Shown here in pieces: positions 39,401-42,400 of a DNA stretch of 64,000 nucleotides. Made by a program: the position numbers and the translations under genes. Under the pieces are notes generated by a model that saw only the letters and a program-made list of their open reading frames with translations, had not been told where the DNA came from and made no database searches. This stretch comes from Arcuatula senhousia (lineage: Eukaryota > Mollusca > Bivalvia > Mytilida > Mytilidae), in contig OZ020317.1 of NCBI GenBank assembly GCA_963971305.1, forward strand, positions 15,146,001-15,210,000, read 5' to 3'. Every line of letters starts with the position of its first letter. Positions within the stretch are counted from its first letter, which is position 1.

Positions 39401-42400
39401 AGGGTGAGTAAAAAATTTAACCTTACTGCTTTATACAAAGGAAGCAAAGAAGCACGAATGGGGCAGTCAAGTATCATAATGGGAAAAGTTTAGACAGAAT
39501 CCAAAGACATGCAAGACAAGATGGAACGGACAGCATAACAAAAAATACACACAAAACAATAAAACTGGTGCCAACAACAGAATTCAAGTTGAAATGAGAG
39601 TTAATTCAGATGCTCTTCAAATTCATATGTTGTTTGGAATTTTCAGCCTTTTGGCTAGAGTGGCTCTGAAAAGTTTTTAAAAGATGTAATGCATAGCATA
39701 GAATATTGCTTTTAACTTTGTTGTTATTTATATTTTAGATTTTTGGAACACCCACTGAAAACACATGGAAGGATGTGTCTAAACTATCTAACTATAACTT
39801 AAGTAAGTCAAACTACCAACCTATAACTTAAGTAAGTCAAACTACCAAACTATAACTTAAGTAAGTCAAACTATCAAACTATAACTTAAGTAAGTCAAAC
39901 TACCAACCTATAACTTAAGTAAGTCAAACTACCAAACTATAACTTAAGTAAGTCAAACTATCAAACTATAACTTAAGTAAGTCAAACTACCAAACTATAA
40001 CTTAAGTAAGTCAAACTACCAAACTATAACTTAAGTAAGTCAAACTACCAAACTATAACTTAAGTAAGTAAAACTACCAAACTATAACTTAAGTAAGTCA
40101 AACTACCAAACTATAACTTAAGTAAGTCACATAACTGTATAAGCTTAGAGTTATGTTACTACATATAGTGAAAAAAATAATTGTATTGTTATGATATATA
40201 GTTTAAGGATAACCGATGCTGCATTTTCTCTTCACATTTAAAGGAAACTTATGAAAATATTGTTGTTCTTTTGTTTTTAATAATAGCAAAAGAACTTATA
40301 ATCACTGGAGAGAAAAATAAGAAGAATAAGACTGATGTGTGGAGCTCTCCAAACTATTAATCCCTACGGGTTTGAGTGTTCTGAGTTGTCAGATCCAGTA
40401 GTCCTACCTTAAGATTATAAGTTTGTCAGACTTTGGACTTTCTGGGTCGTTCCAGATAACTTGAATGATCTCAAATGACATTTAATTATGATAGTTATTA
40501 TTATCTTGAGATTAAAGTGTTAACCTCTTGGATATTGTGTATCAGAGATGTTCTCCGACGATTAAATGCTTTAAAATCTTTAAAAATTTGTAGCACATGA
40601 CTTGTAATCACTGGACTTTGACCACCAATTCTTTAAACTTTCAGATTGTCAGACAACTTTTAAACTTTGTACAGCAATAAATACATATTGAAATTGACTA
40701 TTTTATACATGTGTATAATTTTTCATGTTAAACTGGGCCATTTACATTGAAAAATGCAAAAATCATTACACAAAATCAGAAATGTTATTGTTTATGATTT
40801 TAAACTTGTCATTTTTTCTTATTTCAGATAAGTTGATGATGTATGATGAGCTGTCTTCATTTACATCTCATGAAAATTGTCTCTGATTATAAAAATATGT
40901 CTGATTTTCTTTCTTTCAGATAAGTTGATGATTTATGATAAGCTGTCTTCATTATCTCATGCAATACCAAAATTGTCTTTCATTCCTCATGCTGAAGATC
41001 TGGCTGTGCAATTCCTACAGGTAATGGTTAAATTTCTTACAGAGGGTTATCACTTTGTCTGTCTGTTTATGAGTTGGTTAGTCACTCTTTCTGTCTGCTG
41101 AAGATCTGGCTGTGTAGTTTCTATAGGTAATGGTTAACAGTGTTACGAAAGTTAATTACTCAGTCTGTCTGGTAAAGATCTGGTTAATCAACATATCAGT
41201 CTGAAAAAGAGCTAGTTGGTAATTCTTTCTGATCAACTTGAAGACTAAAATTCATATTGTCTTGATTAATTTTTAGCTCACCTGGCCAAAGGCCATGTGA
41301 GCTATTGCCATCACTTGGCGTCCGTCGTCGTCGTCCGTCGTCGTCTGTCGTCGTTAACTTTTCTTCAAACTTTTTTTCCTCTGAAACCGCTGCACAGATT
41401 CATACCAAATTTGGTCTGGTGGTACTTTAGGGTATCCCCCACAGAACTGATGTGGGGATTTTTGTTTTGTCGAAAAACATTGCCGCCGTTGCTAAAAATA
41501 GACCAGGGGGGTCAGACTACTGTTTTTGGCTTGTAAATCAAAAAGTATAAGAGATAGATGAAATCTGATGCCAACATACTGCTTCAGCATCAAAAGTTCT
41601 ACAAAAGTCTCCATTTGGTCCAAGTTGTCAGATGACCCCTTATAGGGGTTACAGGCCCCTTAAAGGTGAAAAATAGCGTTTTTTCATGTTTTTGCCCTAT
41701 AGTAGGAAAACTATTGCAGATAGAGAAAAGCTTTTGCTTGCTTAAATGTTCAGCTCATTTAGCTCTACAAAAGTCTCCATAGGGTCGAAGTTGTCAGATG
41801 ACCCCTTATAGGAGTTACGGCCCCTGAAATAATGTTTTTTCATGTTTTTGGCCTAAGGCAGATAGAGAGAAGCTATTGCTTGCTTAAATGTTCAGCTAAT
41901 TTAGCTGTACTAAAGTCTCCATAGGGTCGAAGTTGTCAGATGACCCCTTATAGGGGTTACGGCCCCTAAAATAATGTTTTTTCATGTTTTTGGCCTATAG
42001 AAAGAAAACTATAGCAGATAGAGAAAAGCTGTTGATTGCTTAAATGTTCAGTTCATTTAGCTCTACAAAAATTTCAATAGGATCGAAGTTGTCAGATGAC
42101 CCTTAATAGGGGTTACGGCCCCTAAAATAATGTTTTTTCATGTTTTTTGGCCTTTAGAATGAAAACTATAGCAGATAGAGAAAAGCTGTTGCTTGCTTAA
42201 TTGTTCAGCGCATAAAGCTCTACAATAGTCTCCATAGGGTCCAAGTTGTCAGATGACTCCTTATAGGGGTTACGGCCCCTAAAATAACGGTTTTTCGTGT
42301 TTTTGGCCTATAGAATGAAAACCATAGTAGATAAAGAAAAACTGTTGCTTGCTTAAATGTTCAGCTCATTTAGCTCTACAAAATATAGGGTTGACATCAA

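Noticed and set aside
40821..40887. Mutually exclusive alternative exon 15
   Set aside because: The copy has an acceptor but no donor and ends in a stop in the native phase, so it is a partial duplication.
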